Below, piece after piece: positions 1 through 10,061 of a stretch of DNA of 62,639 nt. Every line of letters starts with the position of its first letter. Within the stretch, counting starts at the first letter, position 1. Below the pieces are notes generated by a model. That model made no database searches and was not told where the DNA came from. It saw only the letters and a program-made list of their open reading frames with translations. This stretch comes from Paracoccus lutimaris (GTDB taxonomy: Bacteria; Pseudomonadota; Alphaproteobacteria; Rhodobacterales; Rhodobacteraceae), in NCBI RefSeq assembly GCF_003337565.1, contig NZ_QPJL01000020.1, positions 1-62,639 on the forward strand. The letters are read 5' to 3'. Made by a program: the position numbers and the translations under genes.

Positions 1-1
1 C

Positions 2-142
2 TACAGCCTCCGCGAGGCGCAGATCATCATCGAAGAATGGAGGAAGCACTACAACACCAAACGCCCGCACAGCGCATTAGGATACCGCCCACCAGCCCCA
101 GAAAGCCGCATCCCGATGGACCAGAGGCTGGTCATGCACTAA
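2..142 (+). CDS. IS3-family transposase OrfB, C-terminal fragment (runs off left edge)
   Basis: The last 46 codons of an IS3-family integrase-type transposase are present, open from the left edge to TAA at 140-142. The translation contains EWRKHYNTKRPHSALGYRPP, the typical end of the DDE integrase domain of this family. It catalyses cut and rejoining of IS3-type element ends. The catalytic residues would lie to the left of the window, so completeness cannot be judged. A probable terminal inverted repeat follows at once, as expected for the right end of an IS3 element. Confidence 0.85.
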   Translation, partial: YSLREAQIIIEEWRKHYNTKRPHSALGYRPPAPESRIPMDQRLVMH

Positions 143-145
143 CAA

Positions 146-547
146 TCAAACTGGACCACCGAAGTGGGGCTGATCAGCACTCATCCGCCACCGGTGATTT
201 TTTTTGAACCGATAGCCCATGCGGCGCAGCGCCCGCGACAGCGAGCTTTCATGCACATGGACACCCTCGACCCCGGCCAGCGCCCCTTTCAGCTCGGCCA
301 TGGTGATGTCGGGATCCTGCTCCACCAACTCGACCAGCAGCGCCTTGTGCGGCCCGAGCTTGCCCCAGCCCAGAGGCCGGCCACATTTCTGCGCCACCAA
401 TGCCTCGCCCTGCCGGACCCGACGCGCGAGACGGACGCCTGTGGCCGGCGAAATCAGCAATCTGCGCGCGGCTTCCCGGGCGCTGAGGCCGTCCTCGATA
501 TAGCGCCGAAACCGGTGGCGAAGGTCCTGCGAGAGCGGTGCGGGCAT
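146..547 (-). pseudogene. IS630-type transposase OrfA, truncated by the IS3 insertion
   Basis: Read from ATG at 547, the product begins MPAPLSQDLRHRFRRYIEDG and continues with a helix-turn-helix region (SAREAARRLL) and a second DNA-binding region ending RALRRMGYRFKK, the N-terminal part of IS630-family transposases. The DDE catalytic domain is missing. A run of eight A residues (T198-T205 on the plus strand) sits at the FKK codons, where IS630 elements often shift frame into OrfB. The last residues (ADQPHFGGPV) are encoded by the end of the neighbouring IS3 element, so the gene was cut by that insertion. A longer upstream reading frame exists but has no family similarity. Confidence 0.75.
151..176 (+). 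repeat. Probable right terminal inverted repeat of the IS3 element
   Basis: Nine bases after the transposase stop lies CTGGACCACCGAAGTGGGGC followed by TGATCA. Read inward on the minus strand it starts TGATCAGCCCCACTTCGG, a common form of IS3-group end. The neighbouring IS630-like frame loses its family similarity exactly here. The partner repeat is outside the window, so the boundary is inferred. Confidence 0.55.
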
Positions 548-722
548 GGCGTGATCCTCCTCGACAGAGTGAATCATACCCTGTCCATCAGGGGAATCCC
601 GATTCAGCGTAACGGAACGACGCTCTAGCGGAGGTTCTTCCCTTCGTCCACTCAGATGCTGTCTCTGAACTTGATTTAGATTCCGAATGTTCTGATGGCG
701 AAGATCATGCCGACCGGCCTCA

Positions 723-749
723 GCCTCGCCAAAACGGCGAGGCTTCTTT
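723..749 (+). terminator. Rho-independent terminator-like hairpin
   Basis: An 8-bp stem GCCTCGCC / GGCGAGGC with an AAAAC loop is followed by TTCTTT. No intact gene upstream is known to use it, so it probably belongs to the mobile-element remnant. Confidence 0.55.
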
Positions 750-937
750 ATGTCCTGATCCAAGCAAGAACTGGGCGACAAGGTCGCGCGTCAATCCAGT
801 CAGCCCGGCCCGAAACTGGCCTCCCTGACCGGAGGGCCGTGGTGCGTAAGTTCGAGCGATCATTCAGCCTGATCAGGAGCCGAGCCGCGGATGATCCGCA
901 GCCCTGCTTCGGCCTGTTCTAACTATCGTAGTCCCAA

Positions 938-990
938 TGTGCATTTTATGGATGCCATAATGTGCAATTTAGCCCGAAAATGTCCGAATT
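938..990 (+). repeat. Three short tandem similarities, possible IS21-like end remnant
   Basis: TGTGCATTTTATGG (938), TGTGCAATTTAGCC (961) and TGTCCGAATTATGG (981) follow one another at 20-23 bp steps. IS21-family termini carry several similar TGT-containing direct repeats of about this spacing. No IstA/IstB gene is present, so the assignment is tentative. Confidence 0.3.
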
Positions 991-1212
991 ATGGTTGGCG
1001 TCACAACGGGGGCGACGGCGCTGCCGTCCCTGCGCTGCAGGGGCGCCTCCCGGCCAGCCTGATTGCCAGCTTGGCTAGGCCTCGGGCCGCTGCGACATTT
1101 GCGCGCAGTGCATGGCCGGTCTGCCGATAGCGGCGGATGACGGCGGGCGGCAGGTTCTGTTATCGCCAACATGAACTTCCCGCCACGCCAGACCGTCCCG
1201 AAAGGTGCCGCC

Positions 1213-2409
1213 ATGTCACCGCAGCCCAATCTGAAACTTGCGATTCTTGCCCTGGGCCTGGGGGCCTTTGCCATCGGCACCTCGGAATTCGCGGCCATGG
1301 GGCTTTTGCCCTGGTATGCCTCGGATCTGGGGATCACCGAGCCGCAGGCCGGCCATGTCATCAGCGCCTATGCGCTGGGGGTGGTGGTGGGTGCGCCGAT
1401 CACCTCGATCCTTGGCGCGAAATTGCCGCGCCGGCGCTATCTGGCGGCGCTGATCGCGCTTTACGGGGTGGTGAACCTGCTGGCCGCCGTGCTGCCGGGC
1501 TATGCCACGCTGACCGGCATGCGCTTTCTGGCCGGGCTGCCGCATGGCGGTTTCCTTGGCGTGGCGATGCTGTTCGCCGCCGATGCCCTGCCGCGCGAGA
1601 GCCGCGCCAAGGGGGTGACGCAGATCCTGCTGGGCCTGACCATCGCCAATATCGCCGGGGTGCCGCTGGCGGGGATATTGGGGCAGGGCCTGGGCTGGCG
1701 CTGGGGCTTCGCGCTGCCGGGTGTGCTGGCGCTGATCGCGGGCTGGCTGATCCTGAAGCTGGCGCCGCGTGTCGGCGTGGACAAATCCGCCCGGCCGCTG
1801 GACGAGCTGAAGGCGCTGGGAAACCCCGCCGTCATCCTGATCCTGCTGGTGGGCGCCATCGGTTTCGGCGGGCTGTTTGCGGTCTATTCCTATCTCTCGG
1901 CGGCGATGCTGGCGACCACGCAGGCGCCCGGCTGGGCGGTGCCGGTGATGCTGTCGGCCTTTGGCATCGGCGGCACGCTGGGCGGGATCATGTCGGCGAA
2001 GCTGACCATCCGCTATGGCATCTGGGGCTCGAGCTTCCGGCTGATGCTGTTCATGGCGCTGACCCAGGCCTTTGCGTCCTATGCCGTGGGCGACTGGGTG
2101 ATGATGGTGGGCTCATCGCTGCTGCTGGGGCTGGGCTCGGGCATGGTCGTGCCCTTGCAGACCCGGCTGATGGATGTCGCGGGCAAGGCGCAATCCATGG
2201 CCGCCGCGATGAACCACGCCGCCTTCAACGCCGCCAATGCGCTGGGGCCGTGGTTGGCCGGGATGGCGCTGGCCGCGGGCTGGGGCTGGCGTTCCTCGGG
2301 GCTGGTGGCGGTCGGGCTATCGGTTGCCGGCATCCTTGCGCTGGCCGTCGCTTGGTATCAGGCTCGGGTCAGCGGGGATATGCTGCATAATTGCCCGGCG
2401 GGAATGTGA
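1213..2409 (+). CDS. MFS transporter, AraJ/YnfM-type drug or sugar exporter (DHA1 family)
   Basis: A 398-residue major facilitator superfamily permease with about 12 hydrophobic segments. The N-terminus (LGLGAFAIGTSEFAAMGLLP) is the TM1 signature of the AraJ/YdhP/YnfM group of proton-driven exporters in the inner membrane, and RRRYLAALI matches the loop 2-3 motif. I chose ATG 1213 because it follows AAAGGTG at good distance; an ATG 42 bp upstream would add 14 residues with no family similarity. The substrate cannot be told from sequence. Its 3' end overlaps the convergent DUF599 gene by 93 bp. Confidence 0.85.
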   Translation: MSPQPNLKLAILALGLGAFAIGTSEFAAMGLLPWYASDLGITEPQAGHVISAYALGVVVGAPITSILGAKLPRRRYLAALIALYGVVNLLAAVLPGYATLTGMRFLAGLPHGGFLGVAMLFAADALPRESRAKGVTQILLGLTIANIAGVPLAGILGQGLGWRWGFALPGVLALIAGWLILKLAPRVGVDKSARPLDELKALGNPAVILILLVGAIGFGGLFAVYSYLSAAMLATTQAPGWAVPVMLSAFGIGGTLGGIMSAKLTIRYGIWGSSFRLMLFMALTQAFASYAVGDWVMMVGSSLLLGLGSGMVVPLQTRLMDVAGKAQSMAAAMNHAAFNAANALGPWLAGMALAAGWGWRSSGLVAVGLSVAGILALAVAWYQARVSGDMLHNCPAGM

Positions 2410-3072
2410 GGCGAATTCGCGCCGGATGGTGATGAAGATCACATAGCCCGTGGTCACGAACAGCGCCAGCGGACCGGCCAGCCAGCCCACCGCCGCCAGC
2501 GCGAAATAGACGCAGCGCAGCCCGGAATTGTAGCTGCGCGCGGCGGTGATGTTGATTTCCGCCGCCTGCATGGCCGAGGGCAAGGCGCGCGGGTCATTGG
2601 GATCATTCGGGACCGAGGCCATCAGGATCGCGCAATAGCCAAACAGCCGGTGCGACCAGATGAAGCGCAACAGCGCATTGGCGACGAAGAACAGCACCAG
2701 CACGATCTTGATTTCCCATTTCAGCGCCGGCACGTGTTCGAGGTCGAACTGGCGTGCGACGCCGGCCAACTGATCGGTATTGCCGATCAGCGCCAGCCCG
2801 CCACCGATGGCGATCATGCAGGCCGAGGCGAAGAAGGCCGTGCCCTCGCGCAGCGAGGTCAGGATATTGGCGTCGAAGATGCGCGGATCGCGGGTGACGA
2901 AATGTCGCATCCATTCGCGGCGATAGGATTTCATCACCGCCGAGACCGAGGGGTGGCTCCTTGGCGGATGCTCGGTGATCCAGCCAATTCCCAGCCAGGC
3001 CACGAAAAGCCAGCCGACGGTCAGCAGATCGGCCAGGGTGAAGGGGCCGGGAAGGGGTGCGTTCATGTCCAT
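2317..3072 (-). CDS. DUF599 family membrane protein
   Basis: About 250 residues with an N-terminal membrane segment (LLTVGWLFVAWLGIGWITEH) and further membrane spans near residues 75-95, 120-140 and 190-215, the usual DUF599 plan. Family function is unknown. Two ATG codons 6 bp apart (3072, 3066) could start it; no strong ribosome site separates them. The last 31 codons lie antisense to the MFS gene, with no terminator between the converging genes. Confidence 0.8.
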   Translation of the reverse strand: MDMNAPLPGPFTLADLLTVGWLFVAWLGIGWITEHPPRSHPSVSAVMKSYRREWMRHFVTRDPRIFDANILTSLREGTAFFASACMIAIGGGLALIGNTDQLAGVARQFDLEHVPALKWEIKIVLVLFFVANALLRFIWSHRLFGYCAILMASVPNDPNDPRALPSAMQAAEINITAARSYNSGLRCVYFALAAVGWLAGPLALFVTTGYVIFITIRREFASHSRRAIMQHIPADPSLIPSDGQRKDAGNR

Positions 3073-3158
3073 GTCGCCCGTTCTAGCGCTGCGCGGGGGC
3101 AGTTGTCAGCCGCAAACAGGGTGATTAACTGAGTACTGTCATAAGTCAGGAGAGCATC

Positions 3159-3395
3159 ATGGCCGCACCCCATGCCATTCACGAGGAATTCCCCAATGAC
3201 GGCGAGCGCATCCATGCGCTGAAAGTCTCGAACGCGCATTTCGCGCGGCTGCTGGAGGAATATGATCAGGTCAACGATCAGGTGTTCGGTGCGGAAAGCC
3301 GCCATACGCCGATGTCGGAGGAGGCCGAGGCCGCGCTGCGCCGCAAGCGCTCCAGCCTGAAGGACGAGATCGCCCATATGATGGCGACGGTCTGA
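3159..3395 (+). CDS. DUF465 / YdcH family small protein
   Basis: A 78-residue, charged, mostly helical protein matching the DUF465 (YdcH/SlyX-like) family: an N-terminal segment with FPNDGERIHALKVSNAHFAR and a C-terminal helix with ALRRKRSSLKDEIAHMM. Such proteins are short helical hairpins of unknown role. A clear ribosome site, CAGGAGAG, lies 5 bp before ATG 3159. A repeat of the GGATATTT type follows the stop. Confidence 0.88.
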   Translation: MAAPHAIHEEFPNDGERIHALKVSNAHFARLLEEYDQVNDQVFGAESRHTPMSEEAEAALRRKRSSLKDEIAHMMATV

Positions 3396-3409
3396 TCGTT
3401 TCGGTGGAT

Positions 3410-3496
3410 TGCGGGGCTCTGCCCGCGCCATCCGGTCCTTGGACCGATGGCGGACCTGATGGCGCCCCGGGATATTTTTGACATGAAAGAATGGGG
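3410..3496 (+). repeat. GGATATTT-type intergenic repeat, copy 1 (with inverted repeats)
   Basis: The core CCCCGGGATATTTTTGACAT followed by GAAAGAATGGGG (3465-3496) is preceded by two inverted repeats, GGGGCTCTGCCC and CCATCCGGTCCTTGGACCGATGG split around its centre at 3431-3453. The same core recurs at 4131-4200, 7041-7070, 39928-39982 (minus) and 48592-48618. It lies just after the DUF465 stop codon. Confidence 0.75.
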
Positions 3497-3666
3497 CGTG
3501 AGGGTAACCTCGCGCCCTTTGCCATTCGGGGCACGAGAGCGGGGGCTTGAAAAGCCGGGCGGGTATTCCCAGCTAAGCGGGTGTCGGATGGCCCGATGGC
3601 GCCGACGGACCTGCCCGCCCGTTCAGGGGGGCAAGCCTTTGTATCGCTTGAATGAAGGATGCGAAA

Positions 3667-4113
3667 ATGCGCAACTTTGACCTGACCCCGCTTTATCGTG
3701 CCTCGGTCGGTTTCGACCGCATGGCTGATGTCATGGACCGTGCTCTCTCGGCCGATATCGCGAGCTACCCCCCCTATAACATCGAGAAGACCGGCGAGAA
3801 TGCTTACCGCATCGCCATCGCCGTTGCCGGCTTTGGCGCCGAGGACCTGAATGTCGAGGTGCGCGATGGCGCCGTCATCGTCTCGGGACGCAAGGCCGCC
3901 GAGGATGAGGGCCGGACCTTCCTGCATCGCGGCATCGCGACGCGCGCCTTTGAGCGCCGCTTCACGCTGGCCGATCATGTCCGCGTCGATGGCGCGAGCC
4001 ATCAGGACGGCATGCTGAATATCGATCTGGTCCGCGAGATCCCCGAAGCGCTGAAGCCGCGCCGGATCGAGATCGCGAAGAACGGAAAACTGGTCGAGAA
4101 GCTTGACGCCTGA
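3667..4113 (+). CDS. Hsp20 / alpha-crystallin family small heat-shock protein
   Basis: A 148-residue holdase chaperone that binds unfolding cytosolic proteins. The start RNFDLTPLYRASVGFDRM is typical of alphaproteobacterial Hsp20 (IbpA-like). The alpha-crystallin domain spans about residues 33-130 (YNIEKTGENAYRIAIAVAGF, then GIATRAFERRFTLADHV). ATG 3667 is preferred because AAGGAT stands 7 bp upstream; another ATG at 3652 would add five residues. No CIRCE site is seen upstream, so heat control, if any, probably comes through RpoH. A palindrome ACGCCTGATCAGGCGT covers the stop codon. Confidence 0.9.
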   Translation: MRNFDLTPLYRASVGFDRMADVMDRALSADIASYPPYNIEKTGENAYRIAIAVAGFGAEDLNVEVRDGAVIVSGRKAAEDEGRTFLHRGIATRAFERRFTLADHVRVDGASHQDGMLNIDLVREIPEALKPRRIEIAKNGKLVEKLDA

Positions 4114-4130
4114 TCAGGCGTGACCGGTAT

Positions 4131-4200
4131 GGGTCTGGGGGCGCTGCCCCCACGCCCCTGCGGGGCGTTCCCCCGGGATATTTTGACATGAAAGAAAGGG
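4131..4200 (+). repeat. GGATATTT-type intergenic repeat, copy 2 (with hairpins)
   Basis: GGGGGCGCTGCCCCC and CGCCCCTGCGGGGCG hairpins are followed by CCCCGGGATATTTTGACATG and AAAGAAAGGG. The layout is the same as copy 1 and lies 17 bp after the hsp20 stop, between the convergent hsp20 and recR genes. It may work as a terminator for one or both, but no clean U-tract follows the stems. Confidence 0.75.
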
Positions 4201-4224
4201 CGTGGGGGTTTCCTGCGCCCTTTT

Positions 4225-4848
4225 TTATAGCTTGCGGCGGGCGCGCAGGGCGGCGGTGATGGTGCCGTCATCGAGATAGTCGAGCTCGCCGCCGATGGGG
4301 ACGCCTTGCGCAAGGCCGGTGACGGTAATGCCGGTGGGGGCCAGCGCCTCGGCGATGTAATGGGCGGTGGTCTGGCCCTCGACCGTGGCGGAGAGGGCGA
4401 GGATGACCTCGGTCACCCGCTCGTCGCCGATACGGGCAATGAGATCGGGTATGCGCAGGTCTTCGGGGCCGATTTCATCCAGCGCCGAAAGGCTGCCGCC
4501 AAGGACGTGATAGCGGCCCCGGAAGGCGCGGCCGCGTTCCAGCGCCCAGAGGTCGGCCACATCGGTCACGACGCAGATCTCGCCGCTGGCGCGGGCGGGA
4601 TCCTCGCAGATCGGGCAGATGTCGGCGCCGGTGATATTGCCGCAGACGAGGCATTCGCGGGCATTTTCGGCGACATTGGCCATCAGGCTCGCAAGCTGGG
4701 CCATCTGGCCGGCGCGCTTGCGGATCAGGTGCAGCACGACCCGGCGCGCCGAGCGGGGGCCAAGCCCCGGCAGGCGCGCCATGGTGGCGATCAGCGTCTC
4801 GATCTCATCGCTGCGAGTGGGGCCGCCAGAGGTGCCGCCGGAGCTCAT
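4225..4848 (-). CDS. recR: Recombination mediator protein RecR
   Basis: A 207-residue RecR. An N-terminal helix-hairpin-helix ([17 protein letters not shown], residues 26-42) is followed by a four-cysteine zinc finger at C66, C69, C78 and C81, a Toprim domain from about residue 90 ([14 protein letters not shown]) and a C-terminal segment with [11 protein letters not shown]. RecR loads RecA with RecF/RecO at single-strand gaps. The ATG at 4848 lies one base after the ybaB stop, so it is the third gene of a dnaX-ybaB-recR operon. Confidence 0.97.
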   Translation of the reverse strand: MSSGGTSGGPTRSDEIETLIATMARLPGLGPRSARRVVLHLIRKRAGQMAQLASLMANVAENARECLVCGNITGADICPICEDPARASGEICVVTDVADLWALERGRAFRGRYHVLGGSLSALDEIGPEDLRIPDLIARIGDERVTEVILALSATVEGQTTAHYIAEALAPTGITVTGLAQGVPIGGELDYLDDGTITAALRARRKL

Positions 4849-4849
4849 C

Positions 4850-5194
4850 TTAGAAGGGCAGCTTCATGTCGGCGGGCAGGCCCATCTCGCGGGTCAGCCG
4901 GGCCATTTCCTGTGCCGCCTTGTCGCTGGCGCGGCGCTGCGCGTCCTTGATCGCGGCAAGGATCAGGTCCTCGACCACTTCCTTTTCCGAGGCGACGAAG
5001 ATCGAGGGGGCGATCTCCAGCGCCGTCAGTTCGCCCTTGGCGGTGGCGGTGGCCTTGACCAGCCCGGCGCCAGCCTCGCCCACGACGGTCAGACGGGCAA
5101 GCCCCTCTTGCATCTCGGTCATCTTGGTCTGCATCTGCTGGGCGGCCTCCATCATCTTCGACAGATCGCCCATATCGCCAAGCCCCTTGAACAT
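4850..5194 (-). CDS. YbaB/EbfC family nucleoid-associated protein
   Basis: A 114-residue DNA-binding protein of the YbaB/EbfC family: N-terminal [20 protein letters not shown], then a heptad-rich helix and the conserved beta core ([20 protein letters not shown]). These homodimers coat DNA; the precise role is unsettled, though linkage to dnaX and recR suggests replication or repair. The ribosome site GAGGAG lies in the end of dnaX, and only three bases separate the genes. Confidence 0.95.
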   Translation of the reverse strand: MFKGLGDMGDLSKMMEAAQQMQTKMTEMQEGLARLTVVGEAGAGLVKATATAKGELTALEIAPSIFVASEKEVVEDLILAAIKDAQRRASDKAAQEMARLTREMGLPADMKLPF

Positions 5195-5197
5195 CGC

Positions 5198-6970
5198 TTA
5201 CTCCTCGTCCTCGAACGGGTCCCATTCCTCGACCTCGGCCACGGGGCCTTCGGTCAGCTCATGCGGGGATTTATCCTCGCCCGTGGCGATTTCAACCGCC
5301 GGCGCGGGAATGGGGCGGACCCGGGTGATCTTTGCCTCGGGGAAGGCGGCGAAAATCGCCTGTACCGCCGGGTTTTCCATGACGCGGGAGATTTTCTGTG
5401 CTTCGACCGCTTGGGCCTTTTCAGCGATTGTGTCCTCACCCGGCTCCGAACTAAGGACTGCCCGCACTTTACCGCCAGTCAGATTGTACAAGCTCTCTGC
5501 AAGGCGTTTTACAAATCCTGATGGTGCGGTATCGGACTGATTGAACTCAATGTAGCCTGGTGTGTAGCGCACTAATCGGAGGTTGTTTTCAACTTCAATC
5601 AGCATGCGCATATCGCGGCGTTTAAGTAGCGCGAGTACCGACTCGAGGTTGGGAAACCCGGCCAGCGCATCGGGCGAGACGGCGATGGCCGCAGCCGCGC
5701 CATCGGCGCGGATGGCGGCCGGGACCCGGGGCGGGGCCGCAGCGCGCGGGGCATCGGCCGGGCGCTGCGCGGGGACGGCGTTGCCGCGGGCGAATTCGCC
5801 GGCCGCGACCGAGGTCTGGACCTTGCGGATCAGCGTTTCTGGGTCGGGAAGGTCGGCGACATGGGTCAGGCGGATGATCGCCATTTCGGCGGCCATCATC
5901 GCGTTCGGGGCCTGCCCGACTTCCTCCAGCGCCTTGAGCAGCATCTGCCACAGCCGCGTCAGGGCCCGCATGGGGATGCGCGTGGCGATGTCCTGTCCGC
6001 GCGTGCGTTCGTCCGGGCCGATGGTCGGGTCCTCGATCGCCTCGGGGGTAATCTTCACGATCGAGACCCAATGCGTGATCTCGGCCAGATCGCGCAGGAC
6101 GGCCATCGGGTCGGCGCCATCGGCATATTGCGCCTGCAGCTCGGCCAGAGCCTCGGCCGCGGCGCCGCGCAGGATCATGTCGAAGAGGTCCAGCACCCGG
6201 CCCCGGTCGGCCAGCCCCAGCATGGCGCGGACCTGCGGGGCCGTGGTTTCGCCCGCCCCGTGGCTGATCGCCTGATCCAGAAGCGAGGTCGCATCGCGGG
6301 CCGAACCTTCGGCGGCGCGGGTGATCAGTGCCAGTGCGTCATCGGTGATCTGGGCCTCTTCGGCGGTGGCGATCCTGCGCAGAAGCGCAATCATCACTTC
6401 GGGTTCGATCCGGCGCAGGTCAAAACGCTGGCAGCGCGACAGCACCGTCACCGGAACCTTGCGGATCTCGGTGGTGGCAAAGATGAATTTCACATGCGGA
6501 GGCGGTTCCTCGAGCGTTTTCAGAAGCGCGTTGAAGGCGCTTGTGGACAGCATGTGCACTTCGTCGATGATATAGATCTTGTAGCGCGCCGAGGCGGCCC
6601 GGTAATGGACGCTTTCGATGATTTCGCGGATGTCACCCACGCCGGTGCGGGATGCGGCGTCCATCTCCATCACATCGACATGGCGGCCCTCGCTGATGGC
6701 CACGCAATGTTCGCAGGTGCCGCAGGGCTCGGTCGTCGGGCCGCCCTGACCGTCGGGGCCGATGCAGTTCAGGCCCTTGGCGATGATGCGCGCGGTCGTG
6801 GTCTTGCCGGTGCCGCGGATGCCGGTCATCACGAAGGCCTGCGCGATGCGGTCTGCGGCAAAGGCGTTTTTCAGCGTCCGCACCATCGCATCCTGGCCGA
6901 CAAGATCGGCAAAGGTCTCGGGGCGGTATTTCCGTGCCAGAACCTGATAGGTCTTGTCGCTGTCGCTCAT
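5198..6970 (-). CDS. dnaX: DNA polymerase III subunit gamma/tau
   Basis: A 590-residue clamp-loader ATPase. Walker A is GIRGTGKTT (residues 50-58), zinc ligands are C69, C83, C86 and C89, Walker B is IYIIDEVHML (132-141), and the sensor 1 / arginine finger region ATTEIRKVPVTVLSRCQRF follows. The start MSDSDKTYQVLARKYRPETF is the family start, so ATG 6970 was chosen over an upstream codon that adds 18 unrelated residues. About residues 439-525 (DNA 5395-5655) use AT-rich codons quite unlike the rest of the gene. No E. coli-type A-AAA-AAG slippery site was seen, so separate gamma and tau forms are not predicted from sequence. Confidence 0.97.
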   Translation of the reverse strand: MSDSDKTYQVLARKYRPETFADLVGQDAMVRTLKNAFAADRIAQAFVMTGIRGTGKTTTARIIAKGLNCIGPDGQGGPTTEPCGTCEHCVAISEGRHVDVMEMDAASRTGVGDIREIIESVHYRAASARYKIYIIDEVHMLSTSAFNALLKTLEEPPPHVKFIFATTEIRKVPVTVLSRCQRFDLRRIEPEVMIALLRRIATAEEAQITDDALALITRAAEGSARDATSLLDQAISHGAGETTAPQVRAMLGLADRGRVLDLFDMILRGAAAEALAELQAQYADGADPMAVLRDLAEITHWVSIVKITPEAIEDPTIGPDERTRGQDIATRIPMRALTRLWQMLLKALEEVGQAPNAMMAAEMAIIRLTHVADLPDPETLIRKVQTSVAAGEFARGNAVPAQRPADAPRAAAPPRVPAAIRADGAAAAIAVSPDALAGFPNLESVLALLKRRDMRMLIEVENNLRLVRYTPGYIEFNQSDTAPSGFVKRLAESLYNLTGGKVRAVLSSEPGEDTIAEKAQAVEAQKISRVMENPAVQAIFAAFPEAKITRVRPIPAPAVEIATGEDKSPHELTEGPVAEVEEWDPFEDEE

Positions 6971-7040
6971 GCCGGGCCTGTCTGATTGCCGCGTCACCTT
7001 AGACAGGGTGGCGCGGGGCGGCAACCTTTCGCGCGAGCGG

Positions 7041-7070
7041 CGGGATGGATATTTGGATGAAGAAGAAAGC
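7041..7070 (+). repeat. GGATATTT-type intergenic repeat, copy 3 (short form)
   Basis: CGGGATGGATATTTGGATGA followed by AGAAGAAAGC matches copy 5 (48592-48618) almost exactly over 23 bases. Unlike the other copies it lies between divergent genes, 70 bp upstream of dnaX and about 100 bp before the serine hydrolase, so a 3'-end role alone cannot explain it. Confidence 0.7.
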
Positions 7071-7172
7071 GCCGGCGTTCTTCCCGGCTGGCAGGGCGGG
7101 ACAACGAAGTCGTGAAGCCTTGTGAGCGGGCGGGATATTTCATGGCGTCCAAGGCTGGGGCATGTTTTCGGG

Positions 7173-8162
7173 ATGCAGCGCCGTGCCCTTGTCCTTTCCG
7201 CCCTTGCTGCGCCGTTTCTGGCGGGGTTTTCGCGCGGCGTGCGGGCGGATGCGGGCCTGTTGCTGGATCAGGCCGGGTCCATGGCGCAGCTGCGCGCCGT
7301 CGCCATCTGGCAGGGCGGGCGTGAGGTCGCGGCGCGGGGCTATCGCGGCTTTGACCCGGATCGGGCGGCGAATATCAAATCGGCCTCGAAATCGGTGATC
7401 TCGGCTTTGGCGGGGATCGCGATTGCGCGGGGGCTGTTTTCCGGGGCGGATCAGAAGGTTGCGGCGATCCTGCGCCCCGATCTGCCGCGCGATCCCGATC
7501 CGCGCATGGATGACCTGACGTTGGGTCATCTTTTGTCCATGCAGGCTGGATTGCAGCGGCAATCGGGGCCGAATTACGGGCGCTGGGTCGGCAGCCGGAA
7601 CTGGGTCAGGGCGGCGCTGGACGTGCCCTTCGAGCAGGATCCGGGACAGGGGATGCGATATTCCACCGCCTCGACACATCTGGTTTCGGCCATGCTGACG
7701 CGGGTCTCGGGTCGGTCCACGCTGGACCTGGCGCAGGACTGGCTGGGGGGCATTCCGGGCTTTGCCATCACCTCGTGGCAGCGCGATCCGCAGGGCATCT
7801 ATCTGGGCGGCAACGAAATGGCGATGAGCACGCGGTCCCTGCTGGCCTTTGGCGCGGCCTATGCGGCGGGCGGGCAGGGGGTGATCCCGGCGGATTGGAT
7901 CGCGGAAAGCTGGCAGGTGCGCACCCGCTCGATCTTCAGCGGCGAGGCTTATGGCTATGGCTGGTTCGTCAGCGAGGCGGGCGGGCGGCCGGTCCGCTAT
8001 GGCTGGGGCTATGGCGGGCAGATGATCTATGTTTTTCCGGCCATTCAGGGTAAGCCCTCGGTCGCCATCGCCATGACCTCGGATCCCGGCCAGCCCTCGG
8101 GGCGCACCGGCTATCGCGAGCGGCTGAACGCCTTTGCGGGCGCCTTGGTGCGGGCGTTGTGA
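7173..8162 (+). CDS. Exported serine hydrolase, class C beta-lactamase-like
   Basis: A 329-residue penicillin-binding-like serine hydrolase. ATG 7173 gives a signal peptide with a twin-Arg start (QRRALVLSALAAPFLAGFSR) ending near VRA-DA, so it is exported. The SxxK motif is SASKS (about residues 69-73), and GWGYGGQ late in the protein replaces the usual KTG box. The YxN position reads YST, which differs from true beta-lactamases. An esterase or peptidase role is more likely than antibiotic resistance. The longer frame from 7122 would hide the signal peptide. Confidence 0.75.
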   Translation: MQRRALVLSALAAPFLAGFSRGVRADAGLLLDQAGSMAQLRAVAIWQGGREVAARGYRGFDPDRAANIKSASKSVISALAGIAIARGLFSGADQKVAAILRPDLPRDPDPRMDDLTLGHLLSMQAGLQRQSGPNYGRWVGSRNWVRAALDVPFEQDPGQGMRYSTASTHLVSAMLTRVSGRSTLDLAQDWLGGIPGFAITSWQRDPQGIYLGGNEMAMSTRSLLAFGAAYAAGGQGVIPADWIAESWQVRTRSIFSGEAYGYGWFVSEAGGRPVRYGWGYGGQMIYVFPAIQGKPSVAIAMTSDPGQPSGRTGYRERLNAFAGALVRAL

Positions 8163-8204
8163 GCCCCCGTTGACCGCGGGCGCGGGCCGGCATATCTGCG
8201 GCCC

Positions 8205-10019
<1,815 letters not shown>

Positions 10020-10061
10020 GCGCGGCATCTGCCGCGCCGCCCGGCCCGTTCCACCGCGCTG

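Larger units (their letters stand above)
548..1212. other. Gene-poor stretch between IS remnants and the MFS gene
   Basis: No credible coding region is seen in these 665 bases. The first part is probably the outer end of the IS630-like element, although no terminal repeat was recognised. The stretch also holds one terminator-like hairpin (723-749) and a cluster of short tandem similarities (938-990), listed separately. Base composition between about 640 and 1000 is more AT-rich than the flanking genes, in keeping with mobile-element debris. Confidence 0.5.

Noticed and set aside
1137..2390. Second long plus-strand frame inside the MFS gene
   Set aside because: A frame-shadow of the MFS coding sequence: Gly/Arg/Ala-rich with no membrane pattern.
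5198..6970. Programmed frameshift in dnaX giving a separate gamma form
   Set aside because: No A-AAA-AAG-type slippery heptamer with a following stem was found; the AT-rich patch lacks it too.
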